Shown: piece after piece, positions 25,402 to 31,957 of the stretch
How positions within the stretch are numbered: position 1 is the stretch's first letter
Layout of the letters: every line of letters starts with the position of its first letter
Assembly (NCBI RefSeq): GCF_040784935.1
Contig: NZ_CP160680.1
Location: forward strand, 5,499,802 to 5,563,801
Direction: 5' to 3'
Length of the DNA: 64,000 bases
Source of the DNA: Lewinella sp. LCG006
GTDB lineage: Bacteria; Bacteroidota; Bacteroidia; Chitinophagales; Saprospiraceae
Translations under genes and position numbers: made by a program
Notes under the pieces: model-generated
What the model saw: only the letters and a program-made list of their open reading frames with translations
What the model was told of the DNA's origin: nothing
Database searches by the model: none

Positions 25402-26136
25402 ATGAAAGTCAACAAATCAGAAGCGGCCAAAATGGTCGGTATAACAAGAGCTACATTATACTCTCATATTGAAAAGAAAGGTATTACGGTCGAAGAAGAC
25501 AGAGATGGCAATCCAGTCATTGATGTTTCCGAGCTGATCCGTGTTTATGGAGATAAAGTAAAATTGGCTGAAGATGGGCCTGCTTTAAACAGTGATCATA
25601 CACCCAAAATTGAACAGACTATACAGCGTTATACACCGGAAGCTAAACAGCCTATACAGAATAATACACCTCATAATACAGTAAACCATACACTAGCAGA
25701 GATTGAAGTCTTAAAAGAACGCATCCGTAACTTGGAAACGATTAAAGAAACTTTAGAAAGCGAGCGGAGTAGGGAGCGTGATCAACTCCATGAGCAGATT
25801 GAGAACTTGCGAGAGAATCTAGAAAAATCACAAAGTCATCACAAACAACTAACGGCATTGCTCACAGACCAAAGAAGTGACGATGAACGCCGAAATGACA
25901 CCGTCCATCAGCAAAGCCAGCAAATTGAAGATTTGATGGGAGCCATGCACGAGATGATGCAAGAAAAATCCCGAGAACAAAAAAGGATTGAGATATTGGA
26001 GCAAGACTTAAAAAAACTGCGGAGGGAGGAAGACCTTATGAAAAAGTTGCATGCTCGAAACAAAAGACTTGCTCGTGAAAAAGAAGAACTGGAAAAGGAA
26101 GCAAAGAAGACCTGGTTTCAAAAGCTGCTAGGCTAA
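25402..26136 (+). CDS. KfrA-like DNA-binding coiled-coil protein
   Basis: In this 244-residue protein residues 1-40 form a helix-turn-helix ('SEAAKMVGITRATLYSHIEK'). A Thr/Pro-rich linker follows (~65-95). A long, almost uninterrupted coiled coil runs from ~98 to 235, and the end is 'WFQKLLG'. HTH plus long coiled coil is the plan of plasmid KfrA proteins, which bind repeats at their own promoter and aid partition. The gene lies directly after an ATACAC array and a palindrome, and the same repeats continue inside its linker-coding part. A relic of a second copy of its 3' end lies downstream. Confidence 0.7.
   Translation: MKVNKSEAAKMVGITRATLYSHIEKKGITVEEDRDGNPVIDVSELIRVYGDKVKLAEDGPALNSDHTPKIEQTIQRYTPEAKQPIQNNTPHNTVNHTLAEIEVLKERIRNLETIKETLESERSRERDQLHEQIENLRENLEKSQSHHKQLTALLTDQRSDDERRNDTVHQQSQQIEDLMGAMHEMMQEKSREQKRIEILEQDLKKLRREEDLMKKLHARNKRLAREKEELEKEAKKTWFQKLLG
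25598..25693. repeat. ATACAC/ATACAG repeats inside the KfrA-like coding sequence
   Basis: ATACAC units start at 25598, 25631, 25664 and 25688; ATACAG units start at 25621, 25654 and 25676. Distances are 23, 10, 23, 10, 12 and 12 bp, so the units keep close to helical phase. They encode the Thr-rich linker ('QTIQRYTPEAKQPIQNNTP'). The same motif family fills the upstream region, so the binding array appears to extend into the gene. Confidence 0.75.
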
Positions 26137-26157
26137 AATTCATACGGAGCATGGGGC

Positions 26158-26265
26158 TCAAATATCGATGTCCAAATCAAGTTCTTCCCTATCGTTATTC
26201 TTTTCGAGCTCCTTTTCTAACTGATATTCTCTAGCTCCGGCATGAAATTCTCTAGAGTAGGGCAG
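26158..26265 (-). pseudogene. Relic of the 3' end of the small gene at 26388-26654
   Basis: Reading the minus strand gives 'LPYSREFHAGAREYQLEKEL' and an acidic tail ending 'LDLDIDI' before a stop. This matches the C-terminal half of the intact neighbour ('APYSKGFHAGAKEYQMEAEL', tail 'DQDMDMDK'). The 5' half is missing, and the fragment runs straight into the coiled-coil relic on the other strand. It is too short to be an independent gene. Confidence 0.75.
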
Positions 26266-26370
26266 TATGCGAAACGTCATAAGCAGGATAAGCAGACCAT
26301 CGAAGAATTGGAAGCTAAGCTAGAGTTGCGTTCAGCTTCAGTCTTCAAAAAGCTTTTTTCATCGAAATAG
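26260..26370 (+). pseudogene. Relic of the 3' end of a second KfrA-like gene
   Basis: An open plus-strand frame encodes 'KRHKQDKQTIEELEAKLELR' followed by 'SASVFKKLFSSK' and a stop. The coiled-coil character and the 'FKKLF' ending mirror the end of the intact KfrA-like protein ('WFQKLLG'). There is no start codon context; the frame begins at the junction with the minus-strand relic. Confidence 0.65.
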
Positions 26371-26387
26371 AGTGGAGGAGGGGAGGC

Positions 26388-26654
26388 TTACTTGTCCATA
26401 TCCATATCCTGATCTTTTTCCGGCTCTCTATGGAGCGGCTCATAGCCTGGGTGGTTATCAATACCAGGAAACTGATTTGTTTTATCCAACTCGGCCTCCA
26501 TTTGATACTCCTTGGCTCCCGCATGAAAACCTTTAGAGTAGGGGGCATCCGTATTAGCTAAGCTGGTGAGCATCTGCTGGGCAAGCTCAGGCTCATACTT
26601 CTGGATAGTATAGCCATCATTGAAGCCATCTAACATGTGTTGATCCTTTTCCAT
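26388..26654 (-). CDS. Hypothetical small acidic protein
   Basis: The ATG at 26654 shares one base with the stop of the upstream HTH gene, so the two are translationally coupled. The 88-residue product has a helical middle ('SKGFHAGAKEYQMEAEL') and a very acidic tail ending 'DQDMDMDK'. A truncated relative lies 120 bp away. No family is recognised. As the partner of a small DNA-binding protein it could be a co-regulator or an antitoxin-like protein. Confidence 0.6.
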   Translation of the reverse strand: MEKDQHMLDGFNDGYTIQKYEPELAQQMLTSLANTDAPYSKGFHAGAKEYQMEAELDKTNQFPGIDNHPGYEPLHREPEKDQDMDMDK

Positions 26655-26941
26655 CAGTCCGTATTTACAGCGTGTTGATCCAAATAATCGAGAATGGAAT
26701 CTCGATCATAATAGTACTTTTCTATATCAGGTGGTTTAGATACGCGGATCGCTCGATTATCGCGAAGTTTCTGCAAGGTATTCTTACTGACGCCTAATAG
26801 AGCCATGGCTTCTTTACTATCAATCCATTTCTTCTGTGTTTCCCCATGTTTTTCTCTCAATAGCTCGGCCAGTTTCATCATCAGCGATGAAACGGACTCA
26901 GAATTTAGGACGATCTTGATATTTGCTTCGAGATCAGACAC
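26654..26941 (-). CDS. Excisionase-type helix-turn-helix protein
   Basis: The 95-residue protein has a GTG start. Residues ~37-90 show the MerR-like HTH_17 'excisionase family' pattern: 'KWIDSKEAMALLGVSKNTLQ', 'KLRDNRAIRVSK', then 'KYYYDRDSILDYLDQH'. In Bacteroidota mobile elements such proteins act as recombination directionality factors or regulators. It is the mobile-element gene nearest to the tRNA-Arg gene (237 bp away), a fitting place for an excisionase beside an attachment site. No integrase gene is visible in the window. Confidence 0.7.
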   Translation of the reverse strand: MSDLEANIKIVLNSESVSSLMMKLAELLREKHGETQKKWIDSKEAMALLGVSKNTLQKLRDNRAIRVSKPPDIEKYYYDRDSILDYLDQHAVNTD

Positions 26942-27040
26942 AGGAAAAGTGGTTACAAATAAGAATTAGAAACGTGAATATAATCATTATTGGTAGAGGG
27001 GAGGGACTGAATATCGGAAAGAATAATGACGACAATAAAC

Positions 27041-27074
27041 AGAAAAAGGCCAGACTCATACTGAATCTGACCTT
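27041..27074 (-). terminator. Terminator downstream of tRNA-Arg
   Basis: On the minus strand AAGGTCAGA pairs with TCTGGCCTT (27074-27066 with 27054-27046, one G-U), with an 11-nt loop, followed by a T-rich tail (27047-27041). It lies about 105 nt beyond the mature tRNA 3' end and probably ends the tRNA precursor transcript. Confidence 0.7.
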
Positions 27075-27217
27075 AATTCCTTAGCTTTGTTAAGCTCAAA
27101 ACGCCAACTGTTCCGACAACTCGGCAATTTTAACATTGCGTAAGTTGTTGATAATCAGAGTTGATGTTTCTCCTTTAGTGATCCCAGCAGGATTCGAACC
27201 TGCGACCGCCTCATTAG

Positions 27218-27932
27218 CTTACCAACTACAGTTTTCACTGCTTTCGGGGTGTTCCCGAAATTTGTGGTCTGGACTATAACTTCACCATTTCAGGTGCAGC
27301 ACGTTTAGTCTCTACGGAACCTGGCAATAATCATCGGCAAAATTTACATTTTGTCGCTGGTTATTCTTTGGGATTTCTACCCTCAAGCAAACTGATTTAT
27401 TAAATTGATTAGGATCGAAGTAATAGCACTTATCAGTATCCGGGCAATAAACACAATAGATATCTATGTATTTCTTGTCCACGGCTACATTATGCATACG
27501 CTTCGAGTCGCTATAAGTACTACTAAAGTTGATATTGAGATTACCTCTACTATCAACTGAACGCGCTTTGACCTGAACCGTCCGACTAACTCCTCCTTTA
27601 TGGATCATTAAATCAAATGGTGCATGTTCGGTTTGCGGTATAGCAACAATGAACCCTTTTTCAAATAAATCAAGCTGAGCCTTCAAAATGCCTAAATCTC
27701 CAAGTGATTTTGTATGATGCTTTTTCATAGAACAAAAAGATTCGTTGACGAATAATATTTGTTCCTGCTGCTTTTCAAAACACTAAAAAGATACCAGTTT
27801 CCTCGGGATTGCCATTAATACCAGCAAAGCTGATAAAAGAAGGTTTCCCCGATACGGTGCTGTCCACTCTACCCATTTCTGTTTCTGAGTAGAGGCTCCT
27901 AATATTGTCGGTAGCTTTCTACCGACGGCTTA
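27218..27932 (-). other. Group I self-splicing intron in the tRNA-Arg anticodon loop
   Basis: The 715-nt intron lies between anticodon positions 34 and 35. The 5' exon ends in U and the intron ends in G, as group I introns require. Pairings seen on the minus strand: P1, exon CACTT with guide GAGTG (27869-27865), U-G at the splice site; P2-like hairpins GTCGGTAG/CTACCGAC and CTCTAC/GTAGAG; P3 CAGCAC (27862-27857) with GTGCTG (27302-27297); P/Q core TATCGGGGAAACC and GGCAATCCCGAGG; R/S core with P7 GACTA (27310-27306)/TAGTC (27276-27272); P8 CACC/GGTG; P9 TTTCGGG/CCCGAAA. The core wording resembles the cyanobacterial tRNA-Leu intron (IC3 type). Splicing itself is inferred. Confidence 0.9.
27312..27728 (-). 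CDS. Intron-encoded PD-(D/E)XK homing endonuclease
   Basis: This 138-residue protein lies entirely within the group I intron, between the Q and R core elements. It matches the group I intron-associated PD-(D/E)XK endonuclease family (I-Ssp6803I type): 'SLGDLGILKAQLDLFEKGF', then the catalytic Asp in 'APFDLMIH' and the Q-x-K in 'RTVQVKAR', then 'KKYIDIYCVYCPDTDKCYYF'. Such enzymes cut intron-less tRNA alleles and drive intron spread. The coding end reaches the ribozyme core: the TAG stop is the start of the conserved R region. The acidic residue usually found in the first helix is not obvious and should be checked. Confidence 0.85.
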   Translation of the reverse strand: MKKHHTKSLGDLGILKAQLDLFEKGFIVAIPQTEHAPFDLMIHKGGVSRTVQVKARSVDSRGNLNINFSSTYSDSKRMHNVAVDKKYIDIYCVYCPDTDKCYYFDPNQFNKSVCLRVEIPKNNQRQNVNFADDYCQVP

Positions 27933-28056
27933 AAGTGAGGTGCTCTATCCAGCTGAGCTATAGGACCATTTTCACTTCAGCGGCAAAAATAAGCATTTAT
28001 TTCTCCTTCTGCCAAGTACTCAACCTTTTTATTATCATTATAGTTCCTGCCTCTGA

Positions 28057-28803
28057 CTAAACCATCAGCCCACCATCTAATACATACGTACTGCCTGTCG
28101 TGTAACTGGCTTTATTGCTTAGAAGAAAAAATACGGTTTCGGCCACTTCTTTCTCTTGTCCGTAGCGACCTAGTGGCACTTGTGCCTTGAAGCTTTCCTT
28201 CACGGCATCGGCATCTTCTCCAAGGCCCTGTTCTAGACTGTCCATCATCCGGCTGTCAATAACGCCAGGGTGGACGGTGTTTACTCTGATATTGCGCTCG
28301 GCACCTTCCAGCGCAGCGGTACGCATAATACCAATCGTGGCGTGTTTACTGGTAATGTAGGGCAACATGCCCGCAGTGCCTTGCAAGCCGGCTACGGAAG
28401 AAGTGATGACAATCGCGCCACCTTCACTAATCACCGGCATGACGTACTTCATACCCAGCATTACGCCGTATACATTTACTTGCATGACTTGGTCAAAATC
28501 CTCCAATTTGACATCGGGGATCAAGGCCACTTTGCCTTCAATGCCTGCATTGTTAAAGAATAAGTCTACACCACCGAATTTTTTCACGGTAGCATCTACG
28601 TAGGCTTTTACCTCTTTTTCTTTGGTAACATCGGCTACGTGGTAAGCAACTTGATCCGTAGGAAGACTTTTTGCTTTCGCTTTTAAAGCATCTTCTTCAA
28701 TGTCAACCAACATGATATTTGCCCCAGCTTGTGCAAAAAGCTCAGCTGTGGCATAACCAATTTCTCCGGCAGCACCTGTTATAATTATGGTTTTATTTTT
28801 CAT
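28057..28803 (-). CDS. Short-chain dehydrogenase/reductase (SDR)
   Basis: The 248-residue classical SDR has the cofactor motif 'TGAAGEIG' (residues 9-16), 'NNAG', a catalytic Ser in 'VITSSVAGL', and Tyr/Lys in 'YITSKHA'. The acidic residue after strand 2 ('VDIEED') favours NAD(H). It starts 14 bp after the pyruvate oxidase stop, so the two are probably one operon. The substrate cannot be told from sequence; FabG-like or sugar/alcohol dehydrogenase activities are all possible. Confidence 0.85.
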   Translation of the reverse strand: MKNKTIIITGAAGEIGYATAELFAQAGANIMLVDIEEDALKAKAKSLPTDQVAYHVADVTKEKEVKAYVDATVKKFGGVDLFFNNAGIEGKVALIPDVKLEDFDQVMQVNVYGVMLGMKYVMPVISEGGAIVITSSVAGLQGTAGMLPYITSKHATIGIMRTAALEGAERNIRVNTVHPGVIDSRMMDSLEQGLGEDADAVKESFKAQVPLGRYGQEKEVAETVFFLLSNKASYTTGSTYVLDGGLMV

Positions 28804-28817
28804 TATTCATTTGTTTT

Positions 28818-30557
28818 TTAGTCAAAAAATGCTTCTACTTCCTTTTTTAAGTTTTGCCATTGGGACTTGTTTCCGCTTAGGGCGGCAATGACTTCTTTGG
28901 CTTTCGAAAGCCCAAAGCCACTGGCTTCTTCCCAGCCAATCTTGGGCGGCAAGGCAAGTTCTCCACTGTTGACAATGGCATTGATCACGAAGGGGCCTTT
29001 GCTAGCTTTGGCCTGAGCAATGGCTCCGGCAATATCTTTGGCATGCGCTACTTTGATGCCTTTTCCTCCGCAGAGTTCCGAGAAAGCGGCAAAATCAAAA
29101 TTATTGACTTTCAGGGCATCCAGATTCGGCATCAAGCCAGCTTCCTCCATTTCTATTTTCACAAACCCTAACTGTGAATTGTTGAGGACCAAAATCTTGA
29201 TGGGTAATTCGTAGGTGACCGCCGTCATAAAGTCTTGTAGGGTCATATTGAAAGCACCATCTCCGACAATGGCCCAAACTTCACGTTCAGGATAGGCAAA
29301 TTGAGCACCGATGGCTCCGGGCAGGCCAACCCCCATGGAGCCGTGATTGAAAGAGCCTATCATACGGCGTTCGCCGTGGAAAGACATAAAGTTGGAAGCC
29401 CAGATGGCCGCCGCTCCGGTTTCAATGACGAAAATGGCATCGTCGCTTGCCTGGTCGCTGATTTGTTGGGTGAAAATTTGTGGGTGTAGCGGTTCCAAGT
29501 CGCGTTCAGCGTCTGCTTCATTGCGACGGTCTTCCAGCCACCGTTGGAATTGATCTTCTAGCTTGCGCAGGAAATCATCTTCTTGCTTGGGGTTGATCAG
29601 CGGAATCAAGGCCGTTGCTGCCGATTTCAAATCAGCGTGCAATCCATAATCTACCGACGTTCGGTTACCAATGTTTTCCGCCCGAACATCAATTTGTATG
29701 GTCTTCGTATTCTCCGGAAGGAATTTGGTATAAGGAAAATCGGTTCCCAACATCAACAATACCTCACTATCCATGACGGCTTGATAACCAGAGGGATTGC
29801 CAATTAACCCGGACAGGCCGACCACTTGAGGCGTTTGGTGATCAAAAATATCGGATGCTCTCAGACTGTGTGTAATGGGGGCTTTTAGGCGTTTTGCGAG
29901 TTCCAGTACTTCTGCTTTCGCATTGCGGCAACCAGCGCCAGCAAGAATGCCAACGGTAGTAGCTTCGTTTAATACTTGGGCAATTTGTTTCAGCTGCTCT
30001 TTTGGTGGCACCATCACTGATTTGGAACGAAATACCTGGTGAACAAAATCGGTATTGGCTGCGGGCATCGCGGCAATGTCAGCTGGCAACTCAATCCGGC
30101 ATACCGCTGATTCGTTAATCGCTATTCGGATGGCCCGCAAGATAACACGGGGCGCTTCCTCTGGTGAGCGAATGATGGCCTGGTATTCACAAACGTCATC
30201 ATAAATCTTCTCGAGATCTACTTCCTGATGATAATTGGTGCCAAGGTGTTCTACGGGGATTTGTCCGGTAATTGCAATAACAGGACTGCGTTCCTTTTTG
30301 GCATTATAAAGGCCATTGATCAAATGCAGGGCACCCGGCCCCACGGTACTCGCACAGACGCCAAAATTACCCGTCAGCTCTCCTTGGGCAAAGGCCGCGT
30401 AGGCACCATTTTCTTCGTGGTTGACTCTGATCCAGCTGATGTCTTCTCTTTTACCAATGGCCGAAACCAAAGGATTGAGGGCATCACCGGCTACACCAAA
30501 AATTTGTTTTACGCCCTCCTGGGCTAAAATATCGAGGAGTTGTTCAGAAACGTTCAT
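28818..30557 (-). CDS. poxB: Thiamine-diphosphate enzyme, probable pyruvate dehydrogenase (quinone)/pyruvate oxidase
   Basis: I prefer the ATG at 30557 (579 residues) to a GTG 15 codons upstream. The three-domain ThDP fold is clear: the PYR domain with 'VNHEENGAYAAFAQ' (cofactor Glu), the central FAD-type domain ('GILAGAGCRNAKAEV'), and the PP domain with the GDG...NN motif ('VGDGAFNMTLQDFM' to 'VLNNSQLGFVKIEM'). The last stretch is PoxB-like rather than acetolactate synthase-like. PoxB oxidatively decarboxylates pyruvate to acetate and passes electrons to quinone at the membrane. The C-terminus is short, so membrane binding is uncertain. It forms an operon with the downstream SDR. Confidence 0.78.
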   Translation of the reverse strand: MNVSEQLLDILAQEGVKQIFGVAGDALNPLVSAIGKREDISWIRVNHEENGAYAAFAQGELTGNFGVCASTVGPGALHLINGLYNAKKERSPVIAITGQIPVEHLGTNYHQEVDLEKIYDDVCEYQAIIRSPEEAPRVILRAIRIAINESAVCRIELPADIAAMPAANTDFVHQVFRSKSVMVPPKEQLKQIAQVLNEATTVGILAGAGCRNAKAEVLELAKRLKAPITHSLRASDIFDHQTPQVVGLSGLIGNPSGYQAVMDSEVLLMLGTDFPYTKFLPENTKTIQIDVRAENIGNRTSVDYGLHADLKSAATALIPLINPKQEDDFLRKLEDQFQRWLEDRRNEADAERDLEPLHPQIFTQQISDQASDDAIFVIETGAAAIWASNFMSFHGERRMIGSFNHGSMGVGLPGAIGAQFAYPEREVWAIVGDGAFNMTLQDFMTAVTYELPIKILVLNNSQLGFVKIEMEEAGLMPNLDALKVNNFDFAAFSELCGGKGIKVAHAKDIAGAIAQAKASKGPFVINAIVNSGELALPPKIGWEEASGFGLSKAKEVIAALSGNKSQWQNLKKEVEAFFD

Positions 30558-30611
30558 AGTAGTTGTTTCTTTTCCAACCTGAGATTTTTGGGGAATGTTC
30601 ACTTAATGCTT

Positions 30612-30752
30612 TTTTTGAACAGTTTGTGGATGCCGTGAAATATGGCCAACGTACCAACCTCGTATCTTTACAAAGAACCGATGCACCCTTTCAGTACCCT
30701 TGATACTGCTGAAGTACGGGCCATCCACCATTATCTGACTTCCTTGCAGTAA
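30612..30752 (+). pseudogene. Remnant of a cytochrome c C-terminus
   Basis: Plus-strand frames with one shift encode 'EQFVDAVKYGQRTNLVSLQ' and then 'MHPFSTLDTAEVRAIHHYL' and 'TSLQ' before a stop. The pattern F..aVk.G...L.....MP.FS.L...E..Ai..YL.SL is the C-terminal half of class I cytochrome c domains. The haem motif CxxCH is missing, and a clean terminator follows, so this looks like the decayed end of a former gene. Confidence 0.45.
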
Positions 30753-30791
30753 GCGCATGGCATTAATTGATTAGATTTACCATACAAAGGT

Positions 30792-30830
30792 CACCTTGAA
30801 GTACTTGATACTTTCTCAAGGTGGCTTTTT
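30792..30830 (+). terminator. Rho-independent terminator
   Basis: CACCTTGA (30792-30799) and TCAAGGTG (30816-30823) form an 8-bp stem with a 16-nt loop, followed by TTTTT and an A/T-rich tail. It follows the cytochrome c remnant and precedes the methyltransferase gene. Confidence 0.75.
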
Positions 30831-30854
30831 ATTTTACTCAGATAATAATTTCTT

Positions 30855-31748
30855 TTGAATAAAAGGACCGAGGATAATTTTGCTGCGCTAATCGATCAAT
30901 ACGACGACCTCAAATTCGCACTCCTCGAAGCGCAAACCTTTGATCCCATCCATTTTGGTTTTCCTCCCTTGTATTACCAAATCATGGAAAGCGATCAGGA
31001 GAGGGTAGGGGCTTTCCAGAGGGCTTTTGCACTGTACGATTTTCACAACAAAGTGGTTTGTGAAGCGGGGGTAGGGCGCTTAGCACTCACGCGGTTTTAC
31101 CTTCCTTTCGTAAAACACGCTTACCTCATAGAGCACAACCCCGATTTGCGATCAACCATTGAAGCGGTTATCGCGCAAAACAACTGGCAGGATAAAGTTA
31201 CCTTGCTATTTGATGATGCCCGTACCGTGGTACTCCCCGAACCCATTGATACCCTAATCGGCGAGATGATGAGTATTTTTTGCGCCAACGAATACCAGGT
31301 ACAGGTTTTTCAGCATCTCCGGCAATACCTTCGTCCTGAGGGTACACTGTTTCCCCAGCGGATTATCAATCTTGCCCAACTGGCACAGGTTGATTTTTCA
31401 ACTTCTCCCAACCATTATCCAATCAACTTTACCCGGCATCTGCCCACGGTACTCTCCGGCCAGGTGGCCGTCAATACGATTGCCTTAATGAAGGAAGTAG
31501 AGCAGGAGGTCAATATTCAGCAGCCTGTGACCGCATTGCTCTCTGGCGAAGTCAACGCTTTGTGCCTACGTTCCTTTGTAGAGATTTCTCCTGGCATCAA
31601 TTTTACGGGCACGGATAGCTTGATGCCGCCCACTGTCCTCAAGTTAGCGCACTCCCAAGCTGTTGAAACAGGAGCAACTTACCAGCTGAAAGGCCATTTT
31701 AAGTATGGCACTTCGCTGGATGATGCGGTGTTTTGGTTGGAAAAGTAA
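30855..31748 (+). CDS. PRMT-like SAM-dependent methyltransferase
   Basis: This 297-residue protein probably starts at the TTG at 30855, because an in-frame stop precedes it and no ATG lies close by. The SAM-binding motif I is 'VVCEAGVGRLALTRF' (about residues 67-81). Motif II/'double-E loop' features resembling protein arginine methyltransferases appear in 'IDTLIGEMMSIF'. The C-terminal half is beta-rich as in PRMTs ('FVEISPGINFTG'). The acceptor could be a protein or small molecule. The gene stands alone, with its own upstream terminator. Confidence 0.68.
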   Translation: MNKRTEDNFAALIDQYDDLKFALLEAQTFDPIHFGFPPLYYQIMESDQERVGAFQRAFALYDFHNKVVCEAGVGRLALTRFYLPFVKHAYLIEHNPDLRSTIEAVIAQNNWQDKVTLLFDDARTVVLPEPIDTLIGEMMSIFCANEYQVQVFQHLRQYLRPEGTLFPQRIINLAQLAQVDFSTSPNHYPINFTRHLPTVLSGQVAVNTIALMKEVEQEVNIQQPVTALLSGEVNALCLRSFVEISPGINFTGTDSLMPPTVLKLAHSQAVETGATYQLKGHFKYGTSLDDAVFWLEK

Positions 31749-31875
31749 GGGGGAACCATCTTAGCAGGTAAACAGAAGGAGGGCTTGCGTACTTTTTTAG
31801 ATGCTATCATAAAGTAATTAATCGTTAATTAATTTTACTCATTTAAAATTTTCTCTCTTGTTGATTTTTTAATTA

Positions 31876-31901
31876 TTGACAATTTTTTTTGTGCAACTTT
31901 G
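31876..31901 (+). promoter_or_regulatory. Possible promoter for the membrane protein gene at 31958
   Basis: A TTG at 31876-31878 and an AACTTTG box at 31895-31901 approximate the Bacteroidota -33 (TTTG) and -7 (TAnnTTTG) elements with near-normal spacing. They are followed by 50-60 bases of A/T-rich leader. This is by-eye matching only. Confidence 0.3.
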
Positions 31902-31957
31902 GCTAAATTCCACTAATTGGAAAATATTATTACTTTTAATCTACAAAATTACCACCA

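Larger units (their letters stand above)
27179..27967 (-). tRNA. tRNA-Arg(UCU), interrupted by a group I intron
   Basis: Exon 1 is 27967-27933 and exon 2 is 27217-27179 (35 + 39 = 74 nt). The acceptor stem GGTCCTA/TGGGATC pairs over 7 positions (two G-U). The D arm is GCTC-AGCTGGATA-GAGC. The anticodon stem CCTCA/TGAGG is perfect across the intron, the variable loop is CGGTC, and the T arm is GCAGG-TTCGAAT-CCTGC. The joined anticodon loop CTTCTAA gives anticodon UCU, reading AGA. The discriminator is A, and CCA is not encoded. Neither half folds as a tRNA alone. The 3' end faces the mobile region. Confidence 0.92.

Noticed and set aside
25044-25693. Reading the ATACAC array as a CRISPR array
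   Set aside because: Units are six to nine bases with irregular short spacing, with no 25-35-bp repeats or unique spacers and no cas genes. They fit iterons, not CRISPR.
27179-27190. The 12-mer TGATCCCAGCAG at the tRNA-Arg 3' end also occurs at 59879-59890 inside the MITE
   Set aside because: A 12-base match between unrelated settings is within chance for many comparisons over 64 kb. It does not extend (GATTCG against AACAAG), so it is not taken as an attachment repeat.
27210-27240. Alternative exon junction giving anticodon UUU (tRNA-Lys)
   Set aside because: It would need the intron to end in C. Group I introns end in G, and the G-ending junction gives the loop CTTCTAA typical of tRNA-Arg(UCU).
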